Positions 9,501 to 17,478 of a stretch of DNA of 43,506 nucleotides are shown piece by piece. A model generated the notes under the pieces. The model saw only the letters and a program-made list of their open reading frames with translations, did no database searches and was not told where the DNA came from. Origin of the DNA: Deltaproteobacteria bacterium (GTDB lineage: Bacteria; Desulfobacterota; GWC2-55-46); assembly GCA_016218105.1 (NCBI GenBank), contig JACRET010000053.1, positions 1 to 43,506 of the forward strand, given 5' to 3'. A program made the translations under genes and the position numbers. Each line of letters begins with the position of its first letter. Positions within the stretch are counted from its first letter, which is position 1.

Positions 9501-9941
9501 GAGTATGCCATTCGCGCGCGATAGATCCCTGTCCGGGAGCATTTCAGGGACAATGCCGTATTTTGCGGGGCCGAAGAAGGTCGAATGCAGGGCCATCAGG
9601 AAGAGGGTGCAGAGCATTATCTCGATCTTCCCTGAGACAAAGCCGTAAAACCCGAATGTGACCGCTATTATTTCAAAGAATTTGGCGTAGATGAGTACCG
9701 TGCGCTTATTATAGGCGTCGGCTACATAACCTGCGTACCCGGAAAAGAAAAAGAACGGAAGTATAAAGACGGCGCCCACGAGCGAGACATACCCTCCGGA
9801 GCCGTGGGTAGTCATATTTACGGCGACCATAGAGAGGACTATCTTGAATACGTTGTCATTGAAGGCGCCCAGAAACTGGGTCCATATATAGGACTGAAAG
9901 CCGAGGGATTTAAGGAGGTCTTTGTACTTTCCAATAGACAT
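6549..9941 (-). CDS. LplT-Aas type fusion: MFS transporter + PlsC acyltransferase + acyl-ACP synthetase
   Basis: This 1130-residue protein joins three functions of lysophospholipid recycling. Residues 1 to about 405 are a 12-helix major facilitator resembling the lysophospholipid flippase LplT. Residues about 420-620 are a PlsC-type acyltransferase, with the HX4D box in NHLSFADG near 440 and FAEGAISRTG near 513. The rest is an AMP-forming acyl ligase, with phosphate loop TSGSTGHPKG near 782, GYGCTELSP near 918, and the C-terminal lysine region SGKVDIKK near 1115. In Escherichia coli the two activities are separate genes (lplT, aas); fused versions are known in many Gram-negatives. It should act in the inner membrane, re-acylating imported lysophospholipid. 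The gene stands alone, and a MITE lies 8 bases beyond its stop. Confidence 0.9.
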   Translation of the reverse strand: MSIGKYKDLLKSLGFQSYIWTQFLGAFNDNVFKIVLSMVAVNMTTHGSGGYVSLVGAVFILPFFFFSGYAGYVADAYNKRTVLIYAKFFEIIAVTFGFYGFVSGKIEIMLCTLFLMALHSTFFGPAKYGIVPEMLPDRDLSRANGILEMSTFLAIILGTSIGTIIFSVWKDKLSYVGIFLIAIAIAGTLTSFGITRVKDSGAQKKFNLNPWSEIGWGIRRLYGDRLLSLTVIGITYFWFLGALLQMDILLLGKEVMHLNDMWIGILITFLAVGIGIGSIVAGYLSGDKVELGLVPVGSLGMGGFAILLAYSVDSYAKTAAALIMLGFTGGLAIVPLNALLQQKSGATEKGRLIATNNFISTAGILSASGILWLFKDKMDIGSDKIILIFGVATLLATIFMMKHLPDFLVRFAFWMLTHTLYKIKVVGEDNVPFRGPALLVSNHLSFADGFLVGACVQRFIRFVIYKYFYDLRGIHWFLKIMKVIPISEGNRRDALKSIQSAREELKAGHVVCIFAEGAISRTGNLQPFKKGLERMVEGLDIPIIPVHLDRVWGSIFSFKGGLFFWKWPKEFPYHVTVSFGKPLKSGSSALEVRQAVMELGSEAVEHRRTARDLLHFRFIKMAKSRWFSFCMADSTGKRFTWGKTLVSSILLSKWIAKRNADEKMIGILLPASAGAAIANIAAEVAGKVPVNLNFLSGGDSMASCIAQSGIKTIITSRAFLSRAGLEDADGMVFLEDIISTFSASEKAVTALAAFLLPHRALESIYCKGEVDPNKLATVIFTSGSTGHPKGVMLTHHNILSNLEGFSQVFLLSHKDVLVGVLPFFHSFGYTGTIWFPLITGIGVVYHSNPMDARTVGELTARYKGTIMIGTPAFYSSYIRKCAAGEFSTLRYAIAGAEKLREHIAWAFKEKFGLELLEGYGCTELSPVVSVNVPDVEYDDIKQTGFIPGTVGHAIPGVAVKVVNPEDWTELPAGKEGLLLIKGPNLMKGYLGDSERTKEAIHDGWYVTGDIASIGDNGFIKITDRLSRFSKIGGEMIPHIKVEETISKVLGGCHCAVTALPDEQKGERIIAFYTKNAPPMEVWKRLLEAGLPKLWLPKREDLYHIDELPSTASGKVDIKKIKLLAMELAGA

Positions 9942-10126
9942 AGAAGTTCGTACAAACTCTTAGAACGCAAATTATGGAATTTTATAGAGATTTAGAGGTC
10001 ATAGTATACTACGATTTTTAAGACATGTATATAATTATAGCGGGCAGTTTCCCCCTCCGCAGTGAGGACAGGCACAAAAGTATGGCAGGGTCTCCGGCTA
10101 CAGCTTATCTATGTGATTTACAAGGT

Positions 10127-11779
10127 TTATGTCCCTGTGATATTGCCCTCGCCGTCTGTGTCGATAAGTTCGGCCCTGGGGTGCATGGGAAGCCCGGGCA
10201 TCAGTAAAATACCCCCGCATTCAGCTACAAGGTAGCCTGCCCCTGCCGCAGGCCTTATCCGCCTGACATTTACCGTAAATCCTTCCGGCCTTCCAAGCAG
10301 CAGAGGATTATCTGAGAGGGATTTCGGTGTCTTTGCCATGCAGACAGGCAAGCCGCCATAGCCAAGGCCTTCCATGACATTAAGGTCGGTTTTAGCTTCG
10401 TTTGAAAGCTCCACCCCCTCTGCCCCATAGACATCAACGGCTATCTTATGTATCTTGTCGAAAATAGAGTCGCCCTCTGAGTAAAGAAAGCGGAAGTCAT
10501 TTTCCTTCTTGGCGCTTTTGATGACCTCTTCGGCCAGGGCCAGTCCGCCCCTGCCGCCGCTTTCAAATGTTTCGGCGATTAAAGCCTGGGTTCCCAGCGC
10601 CACGATCCTTTTTTTGATCTCTTCGATCTCGTCTTCCGTGTCGTCCAGGTATCTGTTTATGGCGACAATGGCGGGTACGCCGAATAGTTTGATATTTTCT
10701 ATGTGTTTTTTAAGGTTTTCCAAGCCTTTTACGGCGGCGTTTAAATCCTTTGATCTATAATCCCCGGAGCCGCCATGATAGCGGAGCGCCTTTAAGGTCA
10801 CTACTATCACGGTGGTGGAAGGCCTAAGCGAGCCTTGTCTGCATAATATGTCAAAAAACTTTTCGGCCCCGAGTTCGGTCGCGAACCCCGCCTCCGTAAG
10901 GACGTAATCGGAAAGTTTTAGGGCGAGTTTTGTTGAGATGAGGCTGTTGCACCCAAGGGAAATGTTGCCGAAGGGACCGCCGTGGATAAATACCGGCGCG
11001 CCTTCGATCGACTGGACAAGGTTCGGGTTTATGGCGTTTCTCATTAACGCCGCGACCGCCCCGGTGATATTCAAGTCATTAAGGAAAACCGGGGTCCCGT
11101 TCCTGCGAAACGCGACGACTATTTTACCGGCGCGCTCTTTTAATTCCTTCAAATCAGAGCTTAGGCACAATACCGCCATTATCTCGGAGGCGGCGGAAAT
11201 CTGGAATTCTTCAACGCGCTCGCCTTTTGCTTTTCCGCTTGAGATCACGACACTCCGCAGGGCCCTGTCATTTACCGTTGATACACGCTTCCAGAGTATG
11301 CGTTCCGTGTCAATTTCAAGAGTATTGCCATGATATATATGGTTATCTATTATGGAAGAGACGAGATTATGAGAGGTGGTAAGAGCGTAGTCATCGCCCG
11401 TGAATTGTATCGCTATATCGTCAGGCGGCAAAACCTGCGAATATCCGCCGCCCGTAGCGCCGCCCTTGGCGCCGAAATAAGGCCCGAGGCTTGGCTGTCT
11501 GATACATGCGGCTGCCTTCTGCCCCAGGAGCTTGAGAGATTGGGCAAGCCCTATCGTCATAGTAGTTTTACCTTCTCCGGCGGGGGTAGGGCTCATGGAG
11601 GTTATAAGTATCAGCCTTCCATCAGGCCGCCCTTTAAGGTCATTATAAAGACCGGCCTTTACCTTTGCGATGTTACGGCCGTAAGGTATAAGGCTTTCTG
11701 GGGGGATGCCAAGACCCGCGGCGATGACTTCTATCGGCTTAAGCCTGGTCTCTTTAGCTATCTCCGAGTCCGTTTTCAT
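10127..11779 (-). CDS. fhs: Formate--tetrahydrofolate ligase
   Basis: The product is a 550-residue ATP-dependent ligase making 10-formyltetrahydrofolate from formate and THF, feeding purine synthesis, serine interconversion or a Wood-Ljungdahl methyl branch. I choose the ATG at 11779 because MKTDSEIAKETRLKPIEVIA is the conserved family N-terminus; the frame is open further upstream, but that part looks spurious. The nucleotide-binding loop PTPAGEGKTT is present, as are HGGPFGNISLGCNS and the TEAGFATELGAEKF stretch. Length is within a few residues of the usual 556. No other folate-pathway genes are adjacent. It is divergent from the SEC-C gene. Confidence 0.95.
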   Translation of the reverse strand: MKTDSEIAKETRLKPIEVIAAGLGIPPESLIPYGRNIAKVKAGLYNDLKGRPDGRLILITSMSPTPAGEGKTTMTIGLAQSLKLLGQKAAACIRQPSLGPYFGAKGGATGGGYSQVLPPDDIAIQFTGDDYALTTSHNLVSSIIDNHIYHGNTLEIDTERILWKRVSTVNDRALRSVVISSGKAKGERVEEFQISAASEIMAVLCLSSDLKELKERAGKIVVAFRRNGTPVFLNDLNITGAVAALMRNAINPNLVQSIEGAPVFIHGGPFGNISLGCNSLISTKLALKLSDYVLTEAGFATELGAEKFFDILCRQGSLRPSTTVIVVTLKALRYHGGSGDYRSKDLNAAVKGLENLKKHIENIKLFGVPAIVAINRYLDDTEDEIEEIKKRIVALGTQALIAETFESGGRGGLALAEEVIKSAKKENDFRFLYSEGDSIFDKIHKIAVDVYGAEGVELSNEAKTDLNVMEGLGYGGLPVCMAKTPKSLSDNPLLLGRPEGFTVNVRRIRPAAGAGYLVAECGGILLMPGLPMHPRAELIDTDGEGNITGT

Positions 11780-11873
11780 ATTAAGTTCGTAGCACAGCGC
11801 CTTTATACAGTCAATTGATTTCAGCTCTAAATTTCGTGGACTGAAACAGCTCAAAAAAGATATAATCCATCAC

Positions 11874-12593
11874 ATGGGAAAGTCTATGGCGAACGCGTCT
11901 TTTTTCTCCGATATATGCACCGTAAGATGCAAAGGGATGTGCTGCGACCCGTGGTGGGGCATAATCTCGTATAATGCCGTAAAAAACGGGGGCCTCTCCA
12001 ACCTCGATGAATTCAAGGCCGAGCTCGTAAAGGGCATAAAGGCGCGTGAAAAGAGGATAGTCGAAGGCTATGTGACAAAGGAGGCAAGATCCAGAAGCCT
12101 CTTTGTCTCTCCCGAAAAATACAATGTGACCATAAGGGAGATAAAGATAAACGGCAATTCGATCGCCCTCAGTATAATGGCTATGTTCGCCTTCAGGTGC
12201 CTTTTCCTTTCAGGGGATAAGGCCTGCATGATACACCCGGCGGTCATTGGGGGAGACGACATCAGGCCGCCCCACTGCGGCTACATGGGCTCGCTCCATG
12301 TGAGGCCCGGGGAGAAGGGATATTGCAGGATAATCCACGCGGCCGAGAGCGGGATTGAGGCGGAGGTAAACAGGGCTGTTCAGATGGAGAAGGGCTCAAG
12401 CGACGCGCACTTTAGAGGCGGCGTAAAGACTGCCGAGGAGGCTGCCGGGAATCTTATCGAGTGGATAAAGGCGTACTGCGCTAAAAACGCACTGGAGCTT
12501 TTTTCCCTACAGAGTGAACAGAAACAGCCGGGACGTAATGCACCTTGTCATTGCGGCAGCGGAGCTAAGTTCAAGAAGTGCCACGGCCGCTAG
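11874..12593 (+). CDS. Cysteine-rich protein with C-terminal SEC-C zinc motif
   Basis: A 239-residue protein with two metal-binding-looking ends. The first 30 residues hold C15, C19, C23 and C24 (CTVRCKGMCC), like the cluster of YkgJ-type zinc or iron-sulfur proteins. The last 20 are a canonical SEC-C motif, GRNAPCHCGSGAKFKKCHGR, known from SecA, where it binds zinc and contacts SecB or ribosomes. The middle contains further Cys/His residues (RPPHCGYMG, GEKGYCRIIH). Function is unknown. Two ATGs, at 11874 and 11886, are possible. A TATAAT at 11861-11866 sits so close that the transcript may be almost leaderless. Confidence 0.75.
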   Translation: MGKSMANASFFSDICTVRCKGMCCDPWWGIISYNAVKNGGLSNLDEFKAELVKGIKAREKRIVEGYVTKEARSRSLFVSPEKYNVTIREIKINGNSIALSIMAMFAFRCLFLSGDKACMIHPAVIGGDDIRPPHCGYMGSLHVRPGEKGYCRIIHAAESGIEAEVNRAVQMEKGSSDAHFRGGVKTAEEAAGNLIEWIKAYCAKNALELFSLQSEQKQPGRNAPCHCGSGAKFKKCHGR

Positions 12594-12953
12594 CTGAGAT
12601 GAATTTTCACCTCCCCTCCCATGGGAGGGAAGGATTTGCTTGACGCGGGGCCCTACGCAAAGAAGCCCCTCTCCCCATTTGGGGAGAGGCTGGGTGAGGG
12701 GGGTAAAAGAGATTGCTTCGCTCGCATTGACAGCTGTTTTTGCTTTTTGTTTTTAAAAAACACCAGGGGTATTGCGTAGCGAGCATAAAGGAGGCGAACG
12801 ATCGGGCTTCAGTTCTATTGCAGGGAGAGAGCCGACAGCGAGCAGAGCCAATACCCCGAAGCGCGCGGTAGCGCGCAAAAAGGCTTTACCAGGGTGAAAT
12901 GAATTTCACATCCCGGCCCGTTCGGGGAACGGGCCCTACGCACAGATAAGTCT
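12594..12953. other. Intergenic gap made of structured repeats
   Basis: No gene is found in these 360 bases between two convergent genes. The gap begins with CTCCCCATTTGGGGAG-type palindromes (about 12605-12710). It continues with the long structured repeat shared with 23848-24210, and ends with CCCGTTCGGGGAACGGG at about 12915-12935. Gene-free repeats fill essentially the whole gap. Confidence 0.65.
12632..12942 (+). repeat. Structured long repeat B, copy 1
   Basis: Shares a roughly 200-base core with 23935-24130. In order, it has GATTGCTTCGCTCGCATTGA, CAGCTGTTTTTGC, a segment closed by GGGTATTG and CAATACCC about 90 bases apart, then a short hairpin GCGCGC-GGTA-GCGCGC and a CTTTACCAG tail. 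Flanking CCCGTTCGGGGAACGGG and CCCCATTTGGGG palindromes also recur near both copies but in a different order. Confidence 0.75.
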
Positions 12954-14003
12954 TTATAAGGAGAAGATATACTTTAAAAGCGAGGCAAAGGCTGTATTGT
13001 CCGTTACGGCCGCCACATTGTTACTGCATACCTCGTAAGTGAAGACCCTGACAAGCTCTTCCTTCCCAAAATTCTGATGTTTTATGGTTACCAGCCCGCA
13101 GCCCTCTTTGTCCCCTTTATAAAATCCTGAATACCTGGAGCCCGCCGAGGTCTTTACGAAATCAAGCTTAAGATTCGATATCTCCAAGGCCATTTCGTTC
13201 AGGAATTCCTTTTCAACCGTTTCATTGACCGGGATGGTCTCCTGTATAAGGCCGGCCATCGAGCCAATATCATTACCCTTTACGAAGTCGATACCCTCCA
13301 GGCCTCTATTCTGATAGAAAAAGAGCTTATTATCTTCTTCAGAAGAATATTTATAATCTTTTTCGACTATGAACTTCTGCTTTCCTTCGCAGGCGAAGTA
13401 CCAGGGTTCCTTTTCTTCCCCGGATGAGAGGAAGTAGTTGAATCCCTCTACAGCCCCGACCTGTGTAAGCCTTACGAACCTTCCGTATCTTTTTGAAACC
13501 ACGATAGCCGGTTTGCCGTTATCCTTTTTGCACAAGGCGGACATATACTGGAACAGGTCGATGATGTTATATTTCCCGGATATCTGCCCATTCGGCGGAG
13601 CCGATAGTTCATCATAGGAAGGGATCGAGGAGTTTCTGTAAACGAAAGGCTGAGGTATATTATTTTTTATCAGGAAGAACCTTTCATTAGAAGAGCCGGC
13701 GGCAGCCTCCGTCCTTTCAAGACGCTCCGCCTCAAAGACAGCGCCGCACTTTATGGTTCCGTCATTCTCCGCCGCAACCGTTCCGCTATTGTCCGAGCAT
13801 ATCGCTCTAAGCGCATCGGTAACAGCCGCTTTGTCTTTTCCTGAGACGATCGTAAAGTGGTCGTCTATGGAGTAGAGCGTGTTTATTGCCGGAGAGTTCA
13901 ACAGCTTAAGCCTGACGGTGTCAGTTCCCTCGGATCGAGCCGCCCCGGGGATACTGAAGGATAAGAGCATTACGGCGGAGAGTATGGAGAAGAGTTTGAT
14001 CAT
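12954..14003 (-). CDS. Exported protein of unknown function
   Basis: The start is set at the ATG at 14003, directly after a strong AGGAGG site. This gives a 349-residue product with a classical signal peptide (MIKLFSILSAVMLLSFSIPG, cleavage near AARS). The mature part is acidic and mixed alpha/beta with six or more cysteines, including CSDNSG, IKCGAVF, FACEGK and DKEGCG, so disulfides in the periplasm are likely. I recognise no domain. It is the last of three minus-strand genes after the PAS protein and the NtrC-type regulator. A 20-base inverted repeat lies in its upstream gap. It may be a target of that regulator, but this is inference. Confidence 0.7.
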   Translation of the reverse strand: MIKLFSILSAVMLLSFSIPGAARSEGTDTVRLKLLNSPAINTLYSIDDHFTIVSGKDKAAVTDALRAICSDNSGTVAAENDGTIKCGAVFEAERLERTEAAAGSSNERFFLIKNNIPQPFVYRNSSIPSYDELSAPPNGQISGKYNIIDLFQYMSALCKKDNGKPAIVVSKRYGRFVRLTQVGAVEGFNYFLSSGEEKEPWYFACEGKQKFIVEKDYKYSSEEDNKLFFYQNRGLEGIDFVKGNDIGSMAGLIQETIPVNETVEKEFLNEMALEISNLKLDFVKTSAGSRYSGFYKGDKEGCGLVTIKHQNFGKEELVRVFTYEVCSNNVAAVTDNTAFASLLKYIFSL

Positions 14004-14175
14004 AAAGATACCTCCTATATCGTCGAGCTCTGAAAAAACTTTATAAAAAACCCCCCGACTTTTTATTATGTTTATATAGCAAAAGGGGTGCCATCCTGGA
14101 ACATATTGATTTTCCAGCAAAGGGCATTAAAAGACGGTTAGAGCCAGCCCCGGGGTATGTAATATAAACCATAGA

Positions 14176-14195
14176 TTATGGAACCTGCTCCATAA
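14176..14195. promoter_or_regulatory. Inverted repeat TTATGGA-N6-TCCATAA, possible operator
   Basis: Two perfect 7-base arms separated by six bases lie between the stop of the sigma-54 regulator and the start of the exported protein gene. There is no following T-run, so a transcription terminator is unlikely. The size fits a dimeric regulator's site. Unproven. Confidence 0.35.
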
Positions 14196-14201
14196 CCTAG
14201 G

Positions 14202-15557
14202 TCACTCTATGTTGTATTGTTTTATCTTTGTAAGGAGGGTCTTGTAATCGACCTGCAGGATGGAAGCGGCCTTTGATTTGTTTCCGTTGGATATTCCCAG
14301 CACTTTTTTTATAGCCTTCCTCTCGGCATCTCTTGAGGCTATGGACGATATTTCCTTCAAGGGAAGCAGCGGCAAATCCCTGCCGTATTCGCGGGTATCG
14401 TTCATCGGGAAATCCATGTGCTCAGGAAGGAGGGTCTCTCCGCCGTGTACAAGGACCGCTCTCCTTACTACGTTCTTAAGCTCCCTCACATTGCCGGGCC
14501 ACGGATAGCCCTTCAGGATATTAAGAGTCTCTTCGGCGAATTCGGGCAGCCTTTTATTCAACTCCAGGGCGGCTTCCTTCGCGAATTTCTGCGCAAGGAA
14601 TAAGATATCCTCGGTGCGCTCCCTTAAAGGAGGCAGCATGATGACGAACTCGCTCAGCCTGAAAAACAGGTCTTCTCTGAACCTGCTGTCTTTTACAAGC
14701 TGCCTTAGGTCTTTATTGACAGCGGAGATTATGCGCACGTCCAGGGGGACGGGCCTGGTAGAGCCCATAGGGAAGACTTTTTTACTCTCCACGGCGCTCA
14801 AGAGTTTGCTCTGGACGCCCTCGGACATGTTTTCAAGCTCGTCGATGAAGATCGTCCCTGAATTCGCCGCCTCGAAGTAGCCCTTTTTATTACGCTCAGC
14901 TCCCGTAAAAGCGCCTTTCTCATACCCGAACAGCTCGCTCTCTATGAGCGTTTCGGGAATAGTCCCGATGTCTACCCTCACACAGGGCTTGCTTACCCTT
15001 CTGCTCATGTTGTGGATAAGCTCGGCTATCGTGGATTTGCCTGTCCCGGTCTCTCCCTGGATGATAACCGAGAAATCGCTTGAGGCCACGCTGGCCATCT
15101 GTTCGATCACCCTTTTTATGGGAGCGCTCTTCCCGAGCATCCCCTCTATCGAAGCCCCTACGGCGCTATTCAATCTTTTTACTTCTTTTTCAAGTGCGGA
15201 TTTTTCGATGGAGCGTCTTAACAAATTGGCGAGAGATTCCGTATCCGGAGGTTTGGTTATAAAATCATAAGCCCCGGATTTGATGGCCTCGACAGCGAAA
15301 GAGATCTCTCCGTAAGCCGTCAATAGAATTACGGGCACAGACGGGTCTATCTTTTTGATCTCCCTCAATGTCTGCAGCCCGTCCATACCCGGCATCTTGT
15401 AGTCTAACAGCACCGCATCCGGCCTTTCGCTCTTGAGTTTTTCGATCGCAGTCTTGCCGTCAGCGGCTTCTATAGCAAAAAAGCCCCTCTTGGCAAGCAG
15501 CTCCATGAGGATATACCTTATATCCTTCTCATCGTCTGTTATCAGGATTTTGTTCAT
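14202..15557 (-). CDS. NtrC-family sigma-54-dependent response regulator
   Basis: A 451-residue enhancer-binding protein that would activate RNA polymerase carrying sigma-54. The receiver domain covers residues 1-115, with D52 as phospho-acceptor in LLDYKMPGMD and K102 in TKPPD. The AAA+ domain runs from about 135 to 370, with Walker A GETGTGKS at 168-175, the sigma-54 contact loop GAFTGA at 215-220, and Walker B TIFIDE at 235-240. The last 35 residues are a Fis-type helix-turn-helix (NGNKSKAASILQVDYKTLL). No partner histidine kinase is adjacent. The PAS-only protein lies 145 bases upstream on the same strand, and a clear sigma-54 promoter is 1.8 kb away ahead of the PEP-CTERM gene. Confidence 0.94.
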   Translation of the reverse strand: MNKILITDDEKDIRYILMELLAKRGFFAIEAADGKTAIEKLKSERPDAVLLDYKMPGMDGLQTLREIKKIDPSVPVILLTAYGEISFAVEAIKSGAYDFITKPPDTESLANLLRRSIEKSALEKEVKRLNSAVGASIEGMLGKSAPIKRVIEQMASVASSDFSVIIQGETGTGKSTIAELIHNMSRRVSKPCVRVDIGTIPETLIESELFGYEKGAFTGAERNKKGYFEAANSGTIFIDELENMSEGVQSKLLSAVESKKVFPMGSTRPVPLDVRIISAVNKDLRQLVKDSRFREDLFFRLSEFVIMLPPLRERTEDILFLAQKFAKEAALELNKRLPEFAEETLNILKGYPWPGNVRELKNVVRRAVLVHGGETLLPEHMDFPMNDTREYGRDLPLLPLKEISSIASRDAERKAIKKVLGISNGNKSKAASILQVDYKTLLTKIKQYNIE

Positions 15558-15691
15558 AACGGATGAAACGCTTAAGGCCCGGGCGTTTATATAGTAATTA
15601 CTTCCAGGTGGTTATGATGGAGTTTCCGGTTGGATGCGTGAGATCGGGTTGGGGTTGATCTTAAGCGGACTATATCAGAAGCAACGGAAAT

Positions 15692-15718
15692 AGCAACCGG
15701 GCTCAGTGACCGGTTGCT
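15692..15718. terminator. Hairpin overlapping the stop codon of the PAS protein gene
   Basis: AGCAACCGG and CCGGTTGCT form a perfect 9-base stem around a 9-base loop that includes the stop codon of the minus-strand PAS gene. Only a short T-rich stretch follows on the minus strand, so termination may be partial, allowing some read-through into the regulator gene. It may also be a general structural element. Confidence 0.35.
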
Positions 15719-17019
15719 TTCCTGTGAACATTGGCCGGGAGTTTGTCCTGAACAGAGACAAGACTCGTGATCTCGCCGTCATTTGTCTTGATGGGCTCTA
15801 CGAAAGCCCTTAAGTAGAGCTCTCCCCCGTCCTTTGTGACGGTTTTGAAAGTGCCGCGCCACGGTGCGCCCTCAAGTACCGTCAGCCAAAGATCGTCATG
15901 GGCCTCAGGAGGCACGGCGGTTGAAAATGTCTTGATATGCCGGCCCGAGGTCTCGCCAAGGCTGAAACCCGTCATCCTTTCAAAAGCCGGGTTGACATAT
16001 TCGATAACACCGTTTATATCCGTAATGGATACGGCGCTTGGGCTTTGCTCTATTATGGCATAAAGCTTCTTCAGTTCAAGCTCGGTTTTTCTGCTTCCCG
16101 ACATATCCCTGAAGATTATTTGTACGAGCTTCTTCCCGTTCACCTCCGTGGGAATGCACGTAAGGTCAACGGGGATTTTGCGTCCGCCGCGGTGCTGCAT
16201 CTGAAGGCTGATTTTGGGGAACGGGACCCCGTTATTTATGAAATCTTTATATGCTTTCGCGTAAAATTCGGCATCACCCTTCGGAAAAAGGCGGACAAGG
16301 TGCTTACCCACAAGCTCATCCGCGGGGATGCCTGTCAATTCAGAGGTCCTCCGGTTTATATAACAGATGTATCCGTCGCTGCCTACGACTGCGACAGGGT
16401 CGCTGACCGCCTCTATGAGATTAAGGTATTTGACTTCGTATTCCTTGAATTCCAGCTCAAGGCGCTCCCCGGATGCGATTTTTTCCTTGAGGGCTGTCTT
16501 AAGGGTCTTGATCTCGTCGATTTGTGAATGGATCATCTCCTCAAGGACGTGGATATAATTCGTAAGCTCATGCTCGACCTTACGGCGGCTGGTGATATCG
16601 CGGGCTATCCCCATGACGCCGATGATACGCCCGGCGTCATCGCGCATCGGTATATTCTTAAATTCGGAGATGATACGCGTATCCTTGAAATAGACCTCAC
16701 CTTGAGGCCGTTCACCCTTCAATGTCACGGTAAAAGCCTTTTGAAAGTTCTCGTCCTCAAAAAGAGGGGCAAACGGCCCAACATGGAGTTCATCAAGGGG
16801 GTGCCCTGTAAATTTTTCGAAGGTTTCATTTGCATAAAGGATGGTCCCTTCTTTATCGCAGAAATAAACAAGGTCAGGCAGCTCGGAAAAGAGCTGCCTG
16901 AATTTCATCAGGTATTCAAACGTCCTAAGGCTTTCAGTCCTGTACAGCTCCAGCTCGCCTACTTTTTGGCGCAGTTTGAGGAATTCATGGATAAGCTGTG
17001 GCTTTAATTTATCCGCCAT
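15703..17019 (-). CDS. PAS-domain sensor protein without an output domain
   Basis: The 438-residue product contains three PAS domains, at about 38-160 (SELPDLVYFCDKEGTILYAN), 200-315 (AVSDPVAVVGSDGYICYINR) and 320-430 (EQSPSAVSITDINGVIEYVN). A helical, probably coiled-coil linker lies near 155-200 (ITSRRKVEHELTNYIHVLEE). I see no transmembrane segment, histidine-kinase, GGDEF, EAL, HTH or other output module. It ends soon after the third PAS domain. It may act as a soluble sensor that binds another protein, perhaps the NtrC-type regulator encoded next on the strand. PAS domains commonly bind haem, flavin or small ligands; none can be assigned here. Confidence 0.85.
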   Translation of the reverse strand: MADKLKPQLIHEFLKLRQKVGELELYRTESLRTFEYLMKFRQLFSELPDLVYFCDKEGTILYANETFEKFTGHPLDELHVGPFAPLFEDENFQKAFTVTLKGERPQGEVYFKDTRIISEFKNIPMRDDAGRIIGVMGIARDITSRRKVEHELTNYIHVLEEMIHSQIDEIKTLKTALKEKIASGERLELEFKEYEVKYLNLIEAVSDPVAVVGSDGYICYINRRTSELTGIPADELVGKHLVRLFPKGDAEFYAKAYKDFINNGVPFPKISLQMQHRGGRKIPVDLTCIPTEVNGKKLVQIIFRDMSGSRKTELELKKLYAIIEQSPSAVSITDINGVIEYVNPAFERMTGFSLGETSGRHIKTFSTAVPPEAHDDLWLTVLEGAPWRGTFKTVTKDGGELYLRAFVEPIKTNDGEITSLVSVQDKLPANVHRKATGH

Positions 17020-17269
17020 CCAGGGTCTCTCTTGAAATCAGCCTGAGTGTATTAAGACAAATCTTCCCGTTGTTTGCTTAAATGGTTTATTACATTAAAG
17101 CACTAATTTCAAAAATGTAAAGTAAAAATTCTATTGCTGTAAAACTATTTAACCTGTTTGAAAAATCTTTACAGTTTGATGATCTACGCCAAAACCTGCC
17201 TAATTAGCGGTTTTTATTGATTATAAATCAGCCCAGGCCGTTTAAAAGGTCTGCCGTCCTCTACTCCTC

Positions 17270-17286
17270 TGTAAAAAATTTTTACA
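17270..17286. promoter_or_regulatory. Palindrome TGTAAAAAATTTTTACA, candidate activator-binding site
   Basis: Two perfect 8-base arms flank one central base. The site is 62 bases upstream of the -24 element of the sigma-54 promoter, and it is surrounded by further TGTAAA/TTTACA half-sites. It fits the expected upstream activator site of an enhancer-binding protein such as the NtrC-type regulator encoded nearby, but that pairing is inferred. Confidence 0.5.
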
Positions 17287-17347
17287 TTAATTTTGGATGA
17301 TTTTTACAAAAATGTACATTTCGTTGCCTTTTTAAAGGCTTTTTCGT

Positions 17348-17363
17348 TGGCACACGCATTGCT
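17348..17363 (+). promoter_or_regulatory. Sigma-54 (-24/-12) promoter of the PEP-CTERM gene
   Basis: TGGCAC-ACGCA-TTGCT matches the sigma-54 consensus TGGCAC-N5-TTGCW with no mismatch and correct spacing. The GG of -24 is at 17349-17350 and the GC of -12 at 17361-17362. Transcription would begin near 17375, giving a leader of about 100 bases. Confidence 0.85.
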
Positions 17364-17478
17364 ATTAACAGGCATTCTATGTATGCGATCTTAGGGTGTA
17401 AAATACTATAAAGGAGGGGTGTGAAACGGGGAGACGTTTATATCATAAATAAAAAAAATGAAATGAGGAGAGGCGAGA

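Larger units (their letters stand above)
17020..17478. other. AT-rich regulatory gap between the PAS and PEP-CTERM genes
   Basis: This 459-base gap between divergent genes is much more AT-rich than its surroundings. It carries repeated TGTAAA/TTTACA half-sites at about 17116, 17139, 17168 and 17303, a perfect palindrome at 17270-17286, a TGTACA at 17313, and a sigma-54 promoter at 17348-17363. A leader of roughly 100 bases follows before the PEP-CTERM gene. Its contents indicate a control region rather than a lost gene. Confidence 0.7.

Noticed and set aside
16528-17007. 159-codon plus-strand frame inside the PAS gene
   Set aside because: Lies wholly antisense to a clear PAS protein and has no start signals or recognisable domain.
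17364-17478. Cyclic di-GMP (GEMM) riboswitch in the PEP-CTERM leader
   Set aside because: A small AAACG/CGTTT stem is present, but the conserved GEMM core sequences are not.
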